Source: Phragmites australis (Eukaryota > Streptophyta > Magnoliopsida > Poales > Poaceae). From it: a DNA stretch of 64,000 nt. The DNA lies in assembly GCF_958298935.1 (NCBI RefSeq), contig NC_084943.1, positions 18,717,001 through 18,781,000 on the forward strand. The letters run 5' to 3'. Positions within the stretch are counted from its first letter, which is position 1; every line of letters begins with the position of its first letter. Both the position numbers and the translations under genes were made by a program. The notes under the pieces are model-generated. The model saw only the letters and a program-made list of their open reading frames with translations, was not told where the DNA came from and made no database searches. Shown in pieces: positions 24,239 through 36,200 of this stretch.

Positions 24239-25413
24239 TATATATATATATATATATATATATATTCTCTATTCTACTCCCTGCGCTAAAAATAGTTATT
24301 CAACACCCCGGTCACACCACCCCTCCGACCCTGACCAGGCCCGAACCACCCTGCCTACCAACCAGGCACCCAACCCACAACCGTAATTCAATTGTTATTT
24401 TAACTATATATCTGTTTCTTATTTTACGATCGGATGTTACCATTAATCGCATCATCTCCTATAAGTAAATTCTTATTCATTACGACTGTACATATGTAAC
24501 CTCCCCTCCATCAGACACGTTGCTCACCAGCCCGGTCCGCAACCGTAATGCATTAGTTATTGCAACCGTAATGCATCTAGTTATTGTAACCACCATACCA
24601 TATTATTCTTACACTTTTACGGTTTTAATTGATTATTTTTAACGGCCAATGACTCACCACCATAAAATCGAGAAGACACTAATTCTTTTATGGTTACATG
24701 GATGCATTTTTATGGTTATAGCTGTGCCTCAGTCATAAACAGAAAACGCATGGTTGCATGGATGCGTTTTTATGGTTACAACAATGTATTTTTACCATAA
24801 TTATTTTATAGTTACATGGGTGCGTTTTTATTGTTATGATTCTGGACCAACACTTGGTTTTTATCATAATTATTTCATGGTCGCATGGATGCGTTTTTAT
24901 GGTTATGAATCTGGACCAACACTGATTTTTACCATAATTATTTCATGGTTGCATGGATGCGTTTTTATGATTACAACTATGTGTTTTTACCATAATTATT
25001 TTTTGGTTACATGGATGTGTTTTATTTGTTATAAATCTGGACCAACACTGAATTTTTTACTCTAATTATTTTATGGTCACATGGATACGTTTTTATGGTT
25101 ACAGGTGTGCCTGAGCCAACAACAAAATCCATGTACAACCCAGATTTGTTAAGCAGAAAAAAGGTTGTTAATTTAACGGTTATGAATCTGGATAACACTG
25201 GGTTTTTACGGTTGCGGGCTTTTGTGTTTTACGGTTGGAGGTGTTGAATCTAGACTAACACCTTATTTTTACGGTTGCTGGCATCAATTTTACGGTTGCG
25301 GATAATATTTGTATGGTGTCAGAGTGATCTCGAAAGCCCTACTACCATCGGGACGCGGGTAGGCCGGGGCGCTAAATAACTATTCTTAGCGCAGCGCTAA
25401 GAATAGCAGCGCC

Positions 25414-25451
<38 letters not shown>
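24239..25451. mobile_element. Inverted-repeat element flanked by (TA)n tracts (Micron-like)
   Basis: A core of about 1.15 kb (about 24266-25415) lies between (TA)n runs at 24239-24265 and 25416-25451. The core ends are inverted copies: GCGCTAAAAATAGTTATT near the left and AATAACTATTCTTAGCGC near the right, with a further inverted GCGCTAAGAATAG just outside the latter. (TA)n on both sides is the hallmark of the Micron family described in rice, which inserts into TA microsatellites. No coding sequence is present. It interrupts the copia remnant, separating RNase H from LTR-like sequence. Confidence 0.6.
24680..25130. repeat. Degenerate tandem repeat of about 58-69 bp
   Basis: The phrase CATGGATGCGTTTTTATGGTT recurs, with changes, about seven times at 58-69 bp spacing between about 24695 and 25105. 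It alternates with CTGGACCAACACTG or ACAACTATGTGTTTTTACC-type linkers. The repeat lies inside the (TA)n-flanked element and generates a fake frame on the plus strand. Confidence 0.75.
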
Positions 25452-25453
<2 letters not shown>

Positions 25454-25691
25454 ACCGGCATTGATCAAGGGGAGAGTTAGAAATCAAATGTGACCAATTG
25501 CCGATGGTTTCTGTGCCCGTTGGGTATCAGACACCCGTTTGGGAGGGATGCCTCCCGAACGGGCACCTATTCATTGTCTATAAACAAGCGTCAATCAATG
25601 AGAAAAGGAAGAGTTTGAACATTGTTTTGTCTATTTTACAATCGATTCTCAATACATTGAACTATAAGTAAGTCATCTGAAGAATCGTGAA
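25452..25691 (+). other. Probable Ty1/copia LTR remnant
   Basis: The palindrome-like CCCGTTTGGGAGG...CCTCCCGAACGGG, then TCTATAAACAAGCG as a TATA-like element and a leader containing AATGAGAAAAGGAAGAG, look like the promoter part of a copia LTR. This fits the RNase H tail upstream. It is cut by the solo LTR at 25697. Confidence 0.5.
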
Positions 25692-25696
25692 CAACT

Positions 25697-28600
25697 TGTC
25701 ACGCCCCTTTTCTCCCTTCCAGCTGATCTCTCTCTGTGTTCTCTCTCTGTCTTGTGAGTCCCGCCTGTCAGCTCCTTCCCTCTCCTCCCAAATCCTCTCT
25801 CCGTCTTCATAGCCCCACCCATTCAAAAATCCGTTGATTTCGCGCTCGAGAAAAGGAAGGAGGCCACATTCGTTTGGTTATTGAAGCCCGCGTTGAAGAC
25901 CGCCATCAAGACGAGATCAATCGCGAAGGAAAGTGGATGAGGAATATGGAAACTGAACCTAAATTTCCGCCGCTGCCATCAATCCCCGCTGTCCAGCCCA
26001 ATTCACCCTCCTCCCTCTTTAAAACCTCGATTCATCCCTCGGTCGAGCTTCTTTGCACTCCACCGTTCCTAAACCCTCAAACCTCATTGAGTTTTCTCCA
26101 CCTGTGAGCTCTTGCGCCTTCGCCGAAGCTTCACCTCATCCCATCGTCGTTGTCGGGCCTCTCCAAGCCTCTCCGACACCGTCCGAGTGCATGTCGGTAT
26201 TCTCCGTCCACACGTCCGTGTTTGCGACCGTTCGTCATCAAGTTTCAGACACCACACCGAGCTTTCATCATCGCCGAACGTCCACTGTTGAAGCCCGCCG
26301 TCGCCGAGTCGCCCCGGTCTTCCCCAACGTGCCACGACCCGTCAAACGAGCTCGTCGTCGCCTTCCGGTCGCGCTCCGCCATTCGCCATTGTCTCCCGAC
26401 CACTGCAACTTTGTCTCCATCTGTCTCCGGGTGTTCTCCAGCAGTGCCCGCTCATCGCCGTCGACTTCCCGCACCGGAGCCAAGGTAGGCCGCTCCCCCA
26501 CCGTCCAATCTTAGATGTATGGCGTAGATTAGATGGTAGATACCCCTTCGCATTAGATGATCTCGGTCGTCCGCGTAGGATTTAATTAGTTTCGCGCCAA
26601 GTCAGCATAGACTAGTTAGCAGCCGCGTGTACACTTGTGTCCGACATGATGAGTCTGGTCAGCACTTTCGAGCCGAGTCAGTAGCCCGATCAGCAATGAC
26701 GTCAGCGATTGCGCAATAAATCCAAGTTTCCTTTAGAAGAATAATTGCCGATAATTCGAATATTCCGAAAATAGGTTTTCTTTATTAGAAAAATTCTAGG
26801 AAATAGAAAATGCTTTATTTAAATGTTTGAATATGTTTTTAATAGGTCTTCAATTCTGTTTTATTTCTAAAAAATATTTTTAAGGTTAGAATAAATGTTT
26901 TTGTTTTGGAAAATAGTTTAGAAAATATATCTTAATTTTGATAATGTTTAAAAATGAATTCTTTGATAAAATAAATGGTTTTAATTTGTTTTGATGCATA
27001 TAAAAATTAGTTATATTTCCAAAAATCCAAATAAATTTCATAAAATTGTTTTAATCAGTTTTATGATATAAAATAATTCTACAAAATTTTAAATAAATAT
27101 TTTAGGCCTTTTAAAAATTAGGTTTAATTCCAGAAAATAGTTTTTGTCGTTTTTAGTCGCTTAGAAATTCGCTTAGTCGTAGTTTTTGCTTCGCTGCTAC
27201 GATTTGGGTGGTTCTTGCGCCCAAATCTTCCTGAATTTGGGCTCTAACTTGTTCTAGTGTTTGTTTTATGTGTTTACTTTGCTTAGTGTTTGTTCTTAGT
27301 GGTGCTTGTTTGATTGCTTGTAGAGGAGTTTGTTCTGGAGGCATTCGAGAGTATCCAGGATCAAGACTTCGGGGATTTCGAGCAACCCAACGGAGAAGGC
27401 AAGTGTCCTCGAACATATTGCACCTATTTTTGGAAAATATTTGTTTTATAAATTTCATGCTTGTCAAATATGTGTTATCCCATGGTTAGGGTTTACCAGT
27501 TTTCCATAACTTTTCTTATAGCCGTAGTCTGGTTGTCATGTTATGGGTAGAAAATGCTTAGTTGTGCTTACTCTTGGGTAGCATAGGAAAATATGTTTTG
27601 GCTAATAATGATGAATTTGGGCAAAATGCTTAGACCTGAAAAGCAGGGTTTGGGCAAGTTGGCATGTTGGTTGGCCTATGAATGTGTTCCAGGTAGAATT
27701 GTGGACTTTCAGATAATTGGTTATTACCATGTTGTTGGGTTGATGGTGGTCTTGCCCAGACTATATTAAGGACCGGTTCGTGGAGCAACCACCCATGAAA
27801 ATAGTATAACCACAAGCCTGCTATGGGACGGGCCTAGCTGAGTAATTTGCTATCCTCTCAACATGGTGAAGATCATTTGGTATTACGAGGATGGAAGGGT
27901 GTACTTCCTGGAACTGCAATGAGCAAGAGGGGGCTTCTAGGGTGGAGGGTGTACTCCACTTATATACGGCGGTGAAACCTCAGTGGATCAATACGTGTTG
28001 AGAGAGGCATTGGAAAGGCTTTGCAGCGGAATCCTGGCCGCACACCTCGAAAGTGTGTAAGTGTTTGATCGACACATGCAAAAAGGAGGGCACATCTTGT
28101 GGGTAAAGTGTATGACCTCTGCAGAGTGAAAACTGATATATCAGTCATGCTCACGGTCATGAGCGGCATGGACTCCTCACATGCTTAGTCGGGTGGTTCT
28201 CGGGTTGGTTTTGGGTTGGATCTGGTGGATCACAGTGGTGGGAACTGTGATTCCAGTTAGCTTTGTTTAGAGGTGGTTTGAACCTCGGTTGTGGAGCAAG
28301 GTAGTCAGAACCTTGGCTCTTGTCTTAAAGAATCATTCACATAGAAATAGGTTGCTTTTATAACTGTTTTACTATTAAAATAGCATTTATGCAAATAAAC
28401 CCTTGAGTTAAGCCTATCTTGATTTTTGGTCCACATGTCATATTTTTCCCACACTTGCTGAGTATTTCATATACTCATGCTTGCTCTCTCCCTATAATCT
28501 TGTTGCTGCTCAGAAGATGAAGATTACGAGGACTTCCCAGAAGTTGGTGCTAAGTTCTAGGCAGGCGACTTTTCGATCGATTGTCTGTGGTGTTGGGCGC

Positions 28601-28786
28601 CGTGCTAAGTTAATTTCCGCTACTTTGTAATCTTCCTTTAGACCCTTAGGTCTTGATGTAATAAAGTAACGCTGTAATAATGGATATTATGTCTGCTACT
28701 CATTTATGACGTCACTATGTATATGTATCTTGATTCTAGCATACATATAGTTTACATTTGGTTTAGTCTTAAAATCGGGCGTGACA
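25697..28786 (+). mobile_element. Solo LTR of a large Ty3/gypsy element
   Basis: The left end is TGTCACGCCC and the right end GGGCGTGACA, a perfect 10-bp terminal inverted repeat. CAACT precedes and CAATT follows, a 5-bp target duplication with one mismatch. The 3' part carries the usual CACACTTGCTGAGTATTTCA and AATAAAGTAACG stretches of grass gypsy LTRs. No pol or second LTR lies nearby, so it arose by LTR-LTR recombination or is a fragment with both ends. At 3.09 kb it is a long LTR. The GC-rich open frames at about 25870-26510 lie inside it and are not taken as genes. Confidence 0.85.
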
Positions 28787-28950
28787 CAATTGAAGAAGCA
28801 TTTATTCAATATATTTGGCTACCAGATTTTGCTAACGATCTATCTGTGTTCCCAACTCTCAACAGTCCTCATCTAAGTGCATCTGATGTTTAGATTTGTG
28901 GTTAAATTTAATATTCAATCTTGAGTACTGATTAAAGCTGATTGTTATAG

Positions 28951-31900
28951 AGGCGCTGGACCTTCTCCAAGGTCCAACCATGTCTCTACACTGTATGATG
29001 ATATGATCCTTATAATTTTCGGAGGCCACTCAAAATCCAAGACTCTTAATGACTTGTATTCTTTAGATTTTGAGACGGTAAGTTTTGTGAGGTTCCTTGA
29101 TTCAGTATACCACAGTAAGTTTTGCATGCAGCAGGATACTTACAAGTTTCTCTTCCTAACAGATGGTATGGTCAAGAGTGAAGACCCATGGTCCTCACCC
29201 ATCACCTCGAGCAGGTTGCAGGGGATCTCTTTGTGGAACTAAGTGATACATAGTTGGCGGCGCAAGCAAGAAAAAACGTATGTCTCAAGCTCTCGGCTTA
29301 TGGATATAAAATTTGGAAGATGAGTTGGTTGATCTTATTTCTTAAGTGAAATGTACATTTATGGCTAAATTTATGGCCTATCTTGGTTCTTTTGCAACTT
29401 CTAAAAAGAAATCAAACTCTCAGGACATGCTGAAACCTGGGTTTTTGATGTTCCGCAATCTAAGTGGTCTGTTTGTGTGGTACCCCTAGTTCATCAATTA
29501 CTACGAAGAAAGTAAGGCCATCTTGTTTTTTACTCTCTTACTCAATTTCGATAGTATTCATATATTTGATGGAGCAGATACTAAAATAGTACAAAGAAAT
29601 GTTATTCTTAATGTTCGAACTTTTGCTTTTTTTCCTCGAACACGCAGAAGAGTTGCGTATCATTTCATTAATAGAAAGAAAATGGTGTTAGGTTTCAGGC
29701 CCTAACTGCCTTCATGATACAATGCAAACAGCCGCGCCACCAAAAAAATAAAAAACGACCTGATTCAGAATTAACCCGATAGCAGACTTTGGAGCCAAAC
29801 TTCTTGGTTCAGTATGGTTCCTTCGTAACTTTTGCTCTTAACAGTAGAAAAGATTACCTCGTCAAAAACAAAACTTCTTGCCTAAGTGCTGTTCTAGTGC
29901 CTCATACTCACAACTTTCAATTTTACATTATTTCATCTGATTAGCCGATAAGGAAAAACAACTATTGGTGCAGGGTTTCAGCACGGTTCGTTTCTACCAC
30001 AGGGACAAGATTGCTCTTGTTGCTTTTGGAGGGAATAAAAAGGATACGTGCAAAAAGGTGAAATCATCAAACTTTTACTAAAGGGTGTATTCCTGTGTCT
30101 CTGATAAAGAACTGATTGTCATTTTGAACAAACAGAAAATAAAATTATAATTTCCTCACAGTTTCAAGGCTCTGAAAAAACGACTTCGTCATCCTGGTGT
30201 CTGATATTCACTTCAGAACATGACTCCGTTTCTTTTAATTAAATATAGTGTGCACATTTATGTTTTCCGCTTGCTACCTCACGTGAACTTAACTAAAATT
30301 CGGTTTGAGGGTTGAAGCTTTCATTTCAACTTGAATTGTATCACTAACCATTTGACCTTATTCAGGTTGAAGTACTAGTGCAAAATGAGCATTCTTTTAG
30401 TTGGCGGTCTGCCCCAGATGTACACCGCGTGCTGTATGAGTATTCTCCGAGCAACGAGGAGCTTGCTGATCATCTCAACAGATGTGCCCTCTTTACTCTA
30501 ACAGTAGGAACGAGATTGACAATTACACGGGGATAAATAGACGTCTCAACAAATTTCTGAAATCGATAGTCTTCTCCTATTTGGATCACCTAATGCACAT
30601 CAAAACTCAAGCGAAAGCAAAAATATAGAGAAGTTTGAACATGAGGAAATCGAGACAACACGACTTCACAAATGGTATATAAACTATATGTTCCATTTAA
30701 CATCAATCAATGTGTCTTAGCACTTTAAAGATCATAACTTACAAAGAAGCAAGAAAAGATGAACACTGAGCAATAAAACTCTTCAAGTTGATTGTCTAGA
30801 GGTAAGGGAATTCAAGACTCATCATATAAGCATGTGTATGCGAATTTTATACCTGTAGCAACAAGAAGAATGACCTCACAAGTTGCTGAAATTTCAGCTA
30901 AAAAAACAAAATCAAAATCAAAATCGGAAACCGAAAAACTTGCAAACTTGCAAGAGAACCAATAGAGAGAAACTAGAAGAAGAGAAATTCAAGCATATGC
31001 AAAAACATAAACTTCATTACTCAAAGGGGTCAGTTCTATTTTATGCAGATTACGAAAATTTATCTCTCAAAACTCTCACCTATTACATAGACTAAGCATC
31101 CATCCTTGTCTGCTCTAAAATCCTAGCTCTAAGCTCTCAAATGAGTGGTACAAAGGGGCTTAAGTGGGTGGTTGGTTCAAACTCTCTCATAACCTTACCT
31201 CTCTATTTATATATCTAGAAAATTTGACTCCTAAGTTTTCTATTTTTTTTTTCAAAAATACCCCTCTCTTGTAGTACACTCCTACCTACCACCGAGGGTA
31301 TTTTGATCAATTTTCTTCTCCATTCATTGAACGGCTGCGGCGCCTTCACGATTTAGCTTCACTTCGACGCAAGCTTCGGGATGGTGCCACGTACTCCTCC
31401 AGTCCTGCTACAGTTTTGAGGCCAAACCGCGAAACCGCCTACACACTTCTCAAAGCGTGACTCGCCGCCTTGCTTACAGCTTAAACAAGCGTTTCGATAT
31501 TGACGCGTGTACTCCGTCATGCAATCCTGACTGCCGGAAAGCCTCTCCCGCTCTTGATCCCTCAAGCCATCTTGTCACTTGCACCGGCATCCTCTTCGCT
31601 TGACTTCGTCAACACACCGTCTCCATCCGACTTCCATACTTTACTTGACCTCCACATGTTCAGCTAGAATCACCCTTTACTCTGTCCGACCTCCTTGATC
31701 ATCCGGCACCGAGCATTGCGTTTGACCCTGATCATCCCACCGTCGATTGCCAAGTTGCATCCATCACCTGCACACCATGTTTCAGATATCCCGAAGTCAG
31801 CCCAAAGTCATTCCTTCAATGCTTATGGATGCGATGAACTAAAATGCATTGTGCCATGCTTGTGTTCATCCACCGTGTTTGCGTAGTGTAGGAAGCTGTG

Positions 31901-32577
31901 ACACAAATGAACTGTTTCGTGCTTGTGTTCATCCGCTATGGGTGTGATTGGTCATCCGTATGTGATGTTGTCTACATGGACCGTATACATAGGTTGAGGG
32001 GAAGCAGACTGAGCAGAGTTATGCTTATTTGGTTGTATCTGTTTGGATAAATTGAGCTGAATTTCTGTTTGGATAGATTGAGCTGAATTTCTGTTTAGTT
32101 GACTAAATCTAAGGTCGCATGAGCGGATGTAAGAACTGAGATTCTAATTGATTACTCGTATGAAGGTGATTTTGTGACACTAATGGGTAGTCCCGCCTAT
32201 ATCCATTGGGTTAAACTGGAATAGTCTATGCGAACAACCAAACACTCTTTTCTTTGAAATTATACGCATCCATCGAACCGGGATCTATTCATGCGGATGC
32301 CCTCTATGTTTTATGCTTGTGGCACTACAGGACTTGTGTCTCTAGTGCTTAAAGCGTTTAAATTTTCTGCAGCCATGATTTCTGATTTCTTTTTCCCCTC
32401 TTTTTAAGTGATGATAGCTAGCATCTAGTGTCTATATCATGCAACTCAACAAACCAACTTGATAGTTGACCAATTGACCATGCCCTTTGCCAGGTTGAAG
32501 TGTTCCATCTCAAGCAAAGGCTGCAAATACTAGAGGGAAGATCAGGAACGCCGACGAAACAACATCATAATCTGTAG
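28951..32577 (+). pseudogene. Kelch-repeat protein pseudogene (plant Rab9-effector/Kelch type)
   Basis: Exon-like blocks follow each other with splice sites preserved: 28951-29077 (GPSPRSNHVSTLYDD...FGGHSKSKTLNDLYSLDF), 29163-29277 (MVWSRVKTHGPHPSPRAGC), 29424-29511 (HAETWVFDVPQSKWSVCVV), 29974-30057 (RFYHRDKIALVAFGGNKK), 30366 to about 30502 (VEVLVQNEHSFSWRSAPD) and 32494-32577 (VEVFHLKQRLQILEG then stop). The family is a beta-propeller with a C-terminal coiled coil. Damage is clear: TGG has become TGA at 29244-29246 in the CGTKWY block, a frameshift lies near 29483, another near 30487, and an LTR fragment interrupts the exon after about 30502. All N-terminal exons are missing. Exon-intron structure shows it was a genomic, not processed, copy. 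It is paralogous to, but distinct from, the intact Kelch gene at 51.5-56.1 kb. Confidence 0.85.
30503..31850 (-). mobile_element. Sirevirus-type LTR fragment inside the Kelch pseudogene
   Basis: On the minus strand this matches the outer LTR at 9.6-12.5 kb: the GATGGTGGGATGATCAGGG-type segment (about 31725), the TATATAAATAGAGAGG promoter (about 31200), and the end ACGTCTATTTATCCC...CTCGTTCCTACT (about 30503-30550). It sits in a former coding exon. The other end is not sharp, and the palindrome-rich part of the LTR appears to be missing. Target duplication was not found. Confidence 0.65.
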
Positions 32578-33205
32578 TAGTCACATATTTTTTACATTTC
32601 TGGACATCAATTGTCACGAGTTTGTAACACCGCTTTGTAAATCATTTTCGCAGTGAGTGCTTATGTGACAATAGGTTTAGATGTGTTGCTATGTTACATG
32701 AGTTGATATTGATCTGTAATTTGCGGAGATATCATAAAACTATAAGTAGCTAATGGATTAAGCGCAATCTTTTACCGTCTTTCAAATGTATATTGTATGA
32801 AGGATATCAAAAACGGATGGTATCTTCATACAATGTCAGTTTAGCACGTGTTTCATACAAAGTCAGTTTAGCACGCGTTGCAAGGTCATCGACCAAAAGT
32901 GAAAAGAAATGTTGCATTATTAGGTTTGTTATGCGCAAATATGCGATAAAGAAATATCACAAACTATGCTCAACAACTGGCCTTAAAAATATAACATTGG
33001 CTCAGCTACTAGAGGTGATATAATTTATTCATAGAACCAAATTCAACCAGGAGGCAAGTCTGCAGTTTAGTTTCATCATCCACAAATAACTTACAAAGGA
33101 ATGATACTTTCGTCTACATAATATCCACTGTACATTTTCCATCACAACATCTGACCCAACATGTGGGCCGATTACACCATAAAACAAGAACGTAACAGAA
33201 AGACA
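32578..33205. other. Intergenic region between the Kelch pseudogene and the tether gene 3' end
   Basis: AT-rich DNA with a short direct repeat (CAGTTTAGCACGYGTT at about 32839 and 32864). The last 150-200 bp probably form the 3' UTR of the minus-strand tether gene. No further gene is seen. Confidence 0.5.
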
Positions 33206-36200
33206 TTACTCTTCATCATCGTCATCTGGTATGGCAGCGTCATCGCCAATACCTTGCAGTAGGGTATCCACATCTTCACCGAGCTCCACCAGCTTTGCGC
33301 TCAGCTTCTCAACCTTAGTTTGTTCCTGACCAAGGCAGACGAGTAGATCATTCAGTTCGGCCTCGCTGTCCTTCTCAGCCTCTTCCTTAGCTTGTGCTTT
33401 TATCGCCTCCACGTCAGGATAGGGCACATCGCCTCCCTGCCGCAGGGTTTTCACCTCGGTATCTAAGCGGTAGTTGGCCTGCTCTAGACTGTTGTACGCG
33501 TCTGACAAGCTCTTGAGATCAGACTCCAGTTTTACTGCAAGGTTTCGCTGGTTGTTAGCTTCAGCTTCAATCTGAACCTTCTCAATTTTGAGTGCCTCTA
33601 TCTGTCGTTTTGCTCCCATAAGTTCTTGTCTGAGGGCTTCAATTTGTACCCTTTCTCGGCCACTGCTCGGTTGCTGGGAAGTATCTGCAGTGTTACCACC
33701 ACCAGTTCTCACTAAGTCTTCTGCTAACATTGCATTTCGAGCCAGCAAGTCCTGAAAAACGCAGTTAACAATATCATTGTTATCTTCTTCCTTTATCAGG
33801 TAGAGCAGTGTCTGAAAACCACTAGCAACAACAGCCACCCATCAACCAGTTAACCCATATCTGACCAGTTTCAGGAACCATCAATCTAGAAACTAGGATT
33901 TATGGTCATTTGCACCAAGATGTACTACCAATGGGTGATTCACAAGCTGTCTGACAGATAACGATGTTACCTAAATATTCCTTAGAAAAGGAGAAGTATT
34001 TGAAATTGCTGAGTCTACTGAGTTTGCAAGAATCAGCTCGTTATTGGTTACTTTTCAGCCAATTGTCCACCTTACCTGGAAACTAAGGTACTCTGGTATT
34101 AGAGTACCAGACAACTTAGCCCAGTGCAGGCCAGAACATTGGTTGACGGTACAATAGAGTTTTAAGGGGCAAGCTCTACGAAATGGAAAATATAGGATTA
34201 TGTTCTTTTTATAACACTAGGATATATAACATACTGAATAACCTAATTTAAGAAAAATCAATTGCTGATGAGATCATGCCAAAAGATTCCTGATGTTTGC
34301 TAACAGATGAAGCTTTACTTTGGATTAAAAGATTGATGTTAGTGAACTATAAACTATTGTCAGGTTTCTTTTTCTGGCAATGCATGAGGAGATTACTTAC
34401 TAGATTGGAAATTTTGAAGTAATTTGATAAATGGGAAAAAATTATTCAGAGGGCAATAAGTGGAAATTAACCTGCATCTCATTGCACTGCTTCTCTACAA
34501 ATGACTTTAATCGCTTGATATACTCTCCATCAACCTCCCCATTCTTCTGCTCCAACTCAGCAGGCAGAACTGCAGTTGCAGTTTTTGTCCTACTAAATAT
34601 ATCCATAATGTTTTCTCTAATATCAGCCTCAAGCTTACTGACGGAATTAATGAACTGTAGGTCCAAAATTTCTGAGAGGACAGGATGTTGATTGCCTTTA
34701 TTTGTTTCCTCCTCTTCAATCTCTTGGAAATCGGACATGCTATTTGCACTTGATCTGGAAAGCTGCTTGCGGTGCAGCTGCCCTGACGATGGATGTGCCA
34801 AACTTTTCCGCAATTCATCAAACCTTAAAAAGTATGCTGTGAGGCCAATCTTTTGACTTATAGCATCTGCAACAGCAAAGGCATCATGGCCCTTCTCACG
34901 GCTAGCATTGTACAGGACGCAAGTGCTTAGAACAACAGCAGCCAATCCACGAACACAAGCAGTGTAACGTTTACTTGAAGCAAGCTCTATTATGTACTTC
35001 AGATGTACTGCTGATTCCAAGAGGCAATTGACAGCATTTGAACAATCCACAAGCCATGTGATGAGTAACCGGAGAATAACAGGCTGAATATATGATTCTT
35101 CTAGTTGGGTGCTTTGGTCATTTTCTCCTTCTGTGGAACCTGAAATGGACAAACATGTAACAATTCGATGCAGTAGCGGCTCAGTGCGCCCCAAGGATGG
35201 TGTAGGTGTCTCAAGCTGAATTTGCAATACCTGAAAAAAAAAGTTATTGGAAACCCTTCTATCATATGTTATACAGGCAGGGGATGTAAAAAGCAACATG
35301 CAGATGACACCCTATCATAGCTTGCCTTATAGGAGTCGTGCAATTGGCAAAAACAGGCATTGAAGCCCAAGAATAATATAGGAGTAAGGAAAACAACATG
35401 AGTAATTATTAATCAATTTAAGATCAAGAAGAATCATAACATGATAGTCAGCCAATATAGATATTCTCAACAAAAGCAAGGAAACATATCATTGGTTCTA
35501 TCCACAATACTTGTAGAAAAAACTTTGTTCAATACGGTAGGATATTGGCTTTTTAAAGTTACAAACAACAGTAGTGGAGTCACTCAATAGTCAATTTTTG
35601 CAGTTGGGTAGATGCTTCTCTACTTAACTTTATATGCAGGAAAAAAGACGCTGAAAATAGAAGGTACATACACGATCTTTGCATTGCAAGTTGTCCTTGA
35701 TTATGTGAGAAAGAACACTAGATGCTCTGCAACACGCCTGCATATTTTAGGATGGAATGTCAGAGAACACAGCTTAGAACACAGCTAAACAAAAACCATT
35801 TGCAGAAATCTTCTGTAAAGAAGGTGTTTTAGGTTTACAAGACATTACCTCCATATCCCCATTAACATCACTTGAAACCAGAGCTTGCAGAAGTATACTG
35901 CCATTACAATAGCAACATAAGTCAATGGTGCAATTCAATGAATGATGAAATAGATACTACAATGAACCACGTAAGTGTGGCACAAGCAACAGTGAAACGC
36001 GAAGTGGAATGGCAGGATTATCTTGTCAAGGATATATCTAGGAGGCCCATGTATCTTGGTCCATATGCTGTATATATATTGATATCAATACTAATGGAAA
36101 TAATAATCTTCCCACAAATATTGATACATGTTATTTCAGCCTTGATCAAGTGCTAATTTATAAACATAGGAAGAACCAACAAAGGCTACTGTTTCCTGTA

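Noticed and set aside
24754..25065. 103-residue plus-strand open frame with repeated HGCVF/YHNYF words
   Set aside because: It is a translation of the internal minisatellite of the (TA)n-flanked element.
25874..26514. Open frames up to 153 residues on the plus strand
   Set aside because: They lie inside the solo LTR with defined ends; proline/arginine/serine-rich without a recognisable domain.
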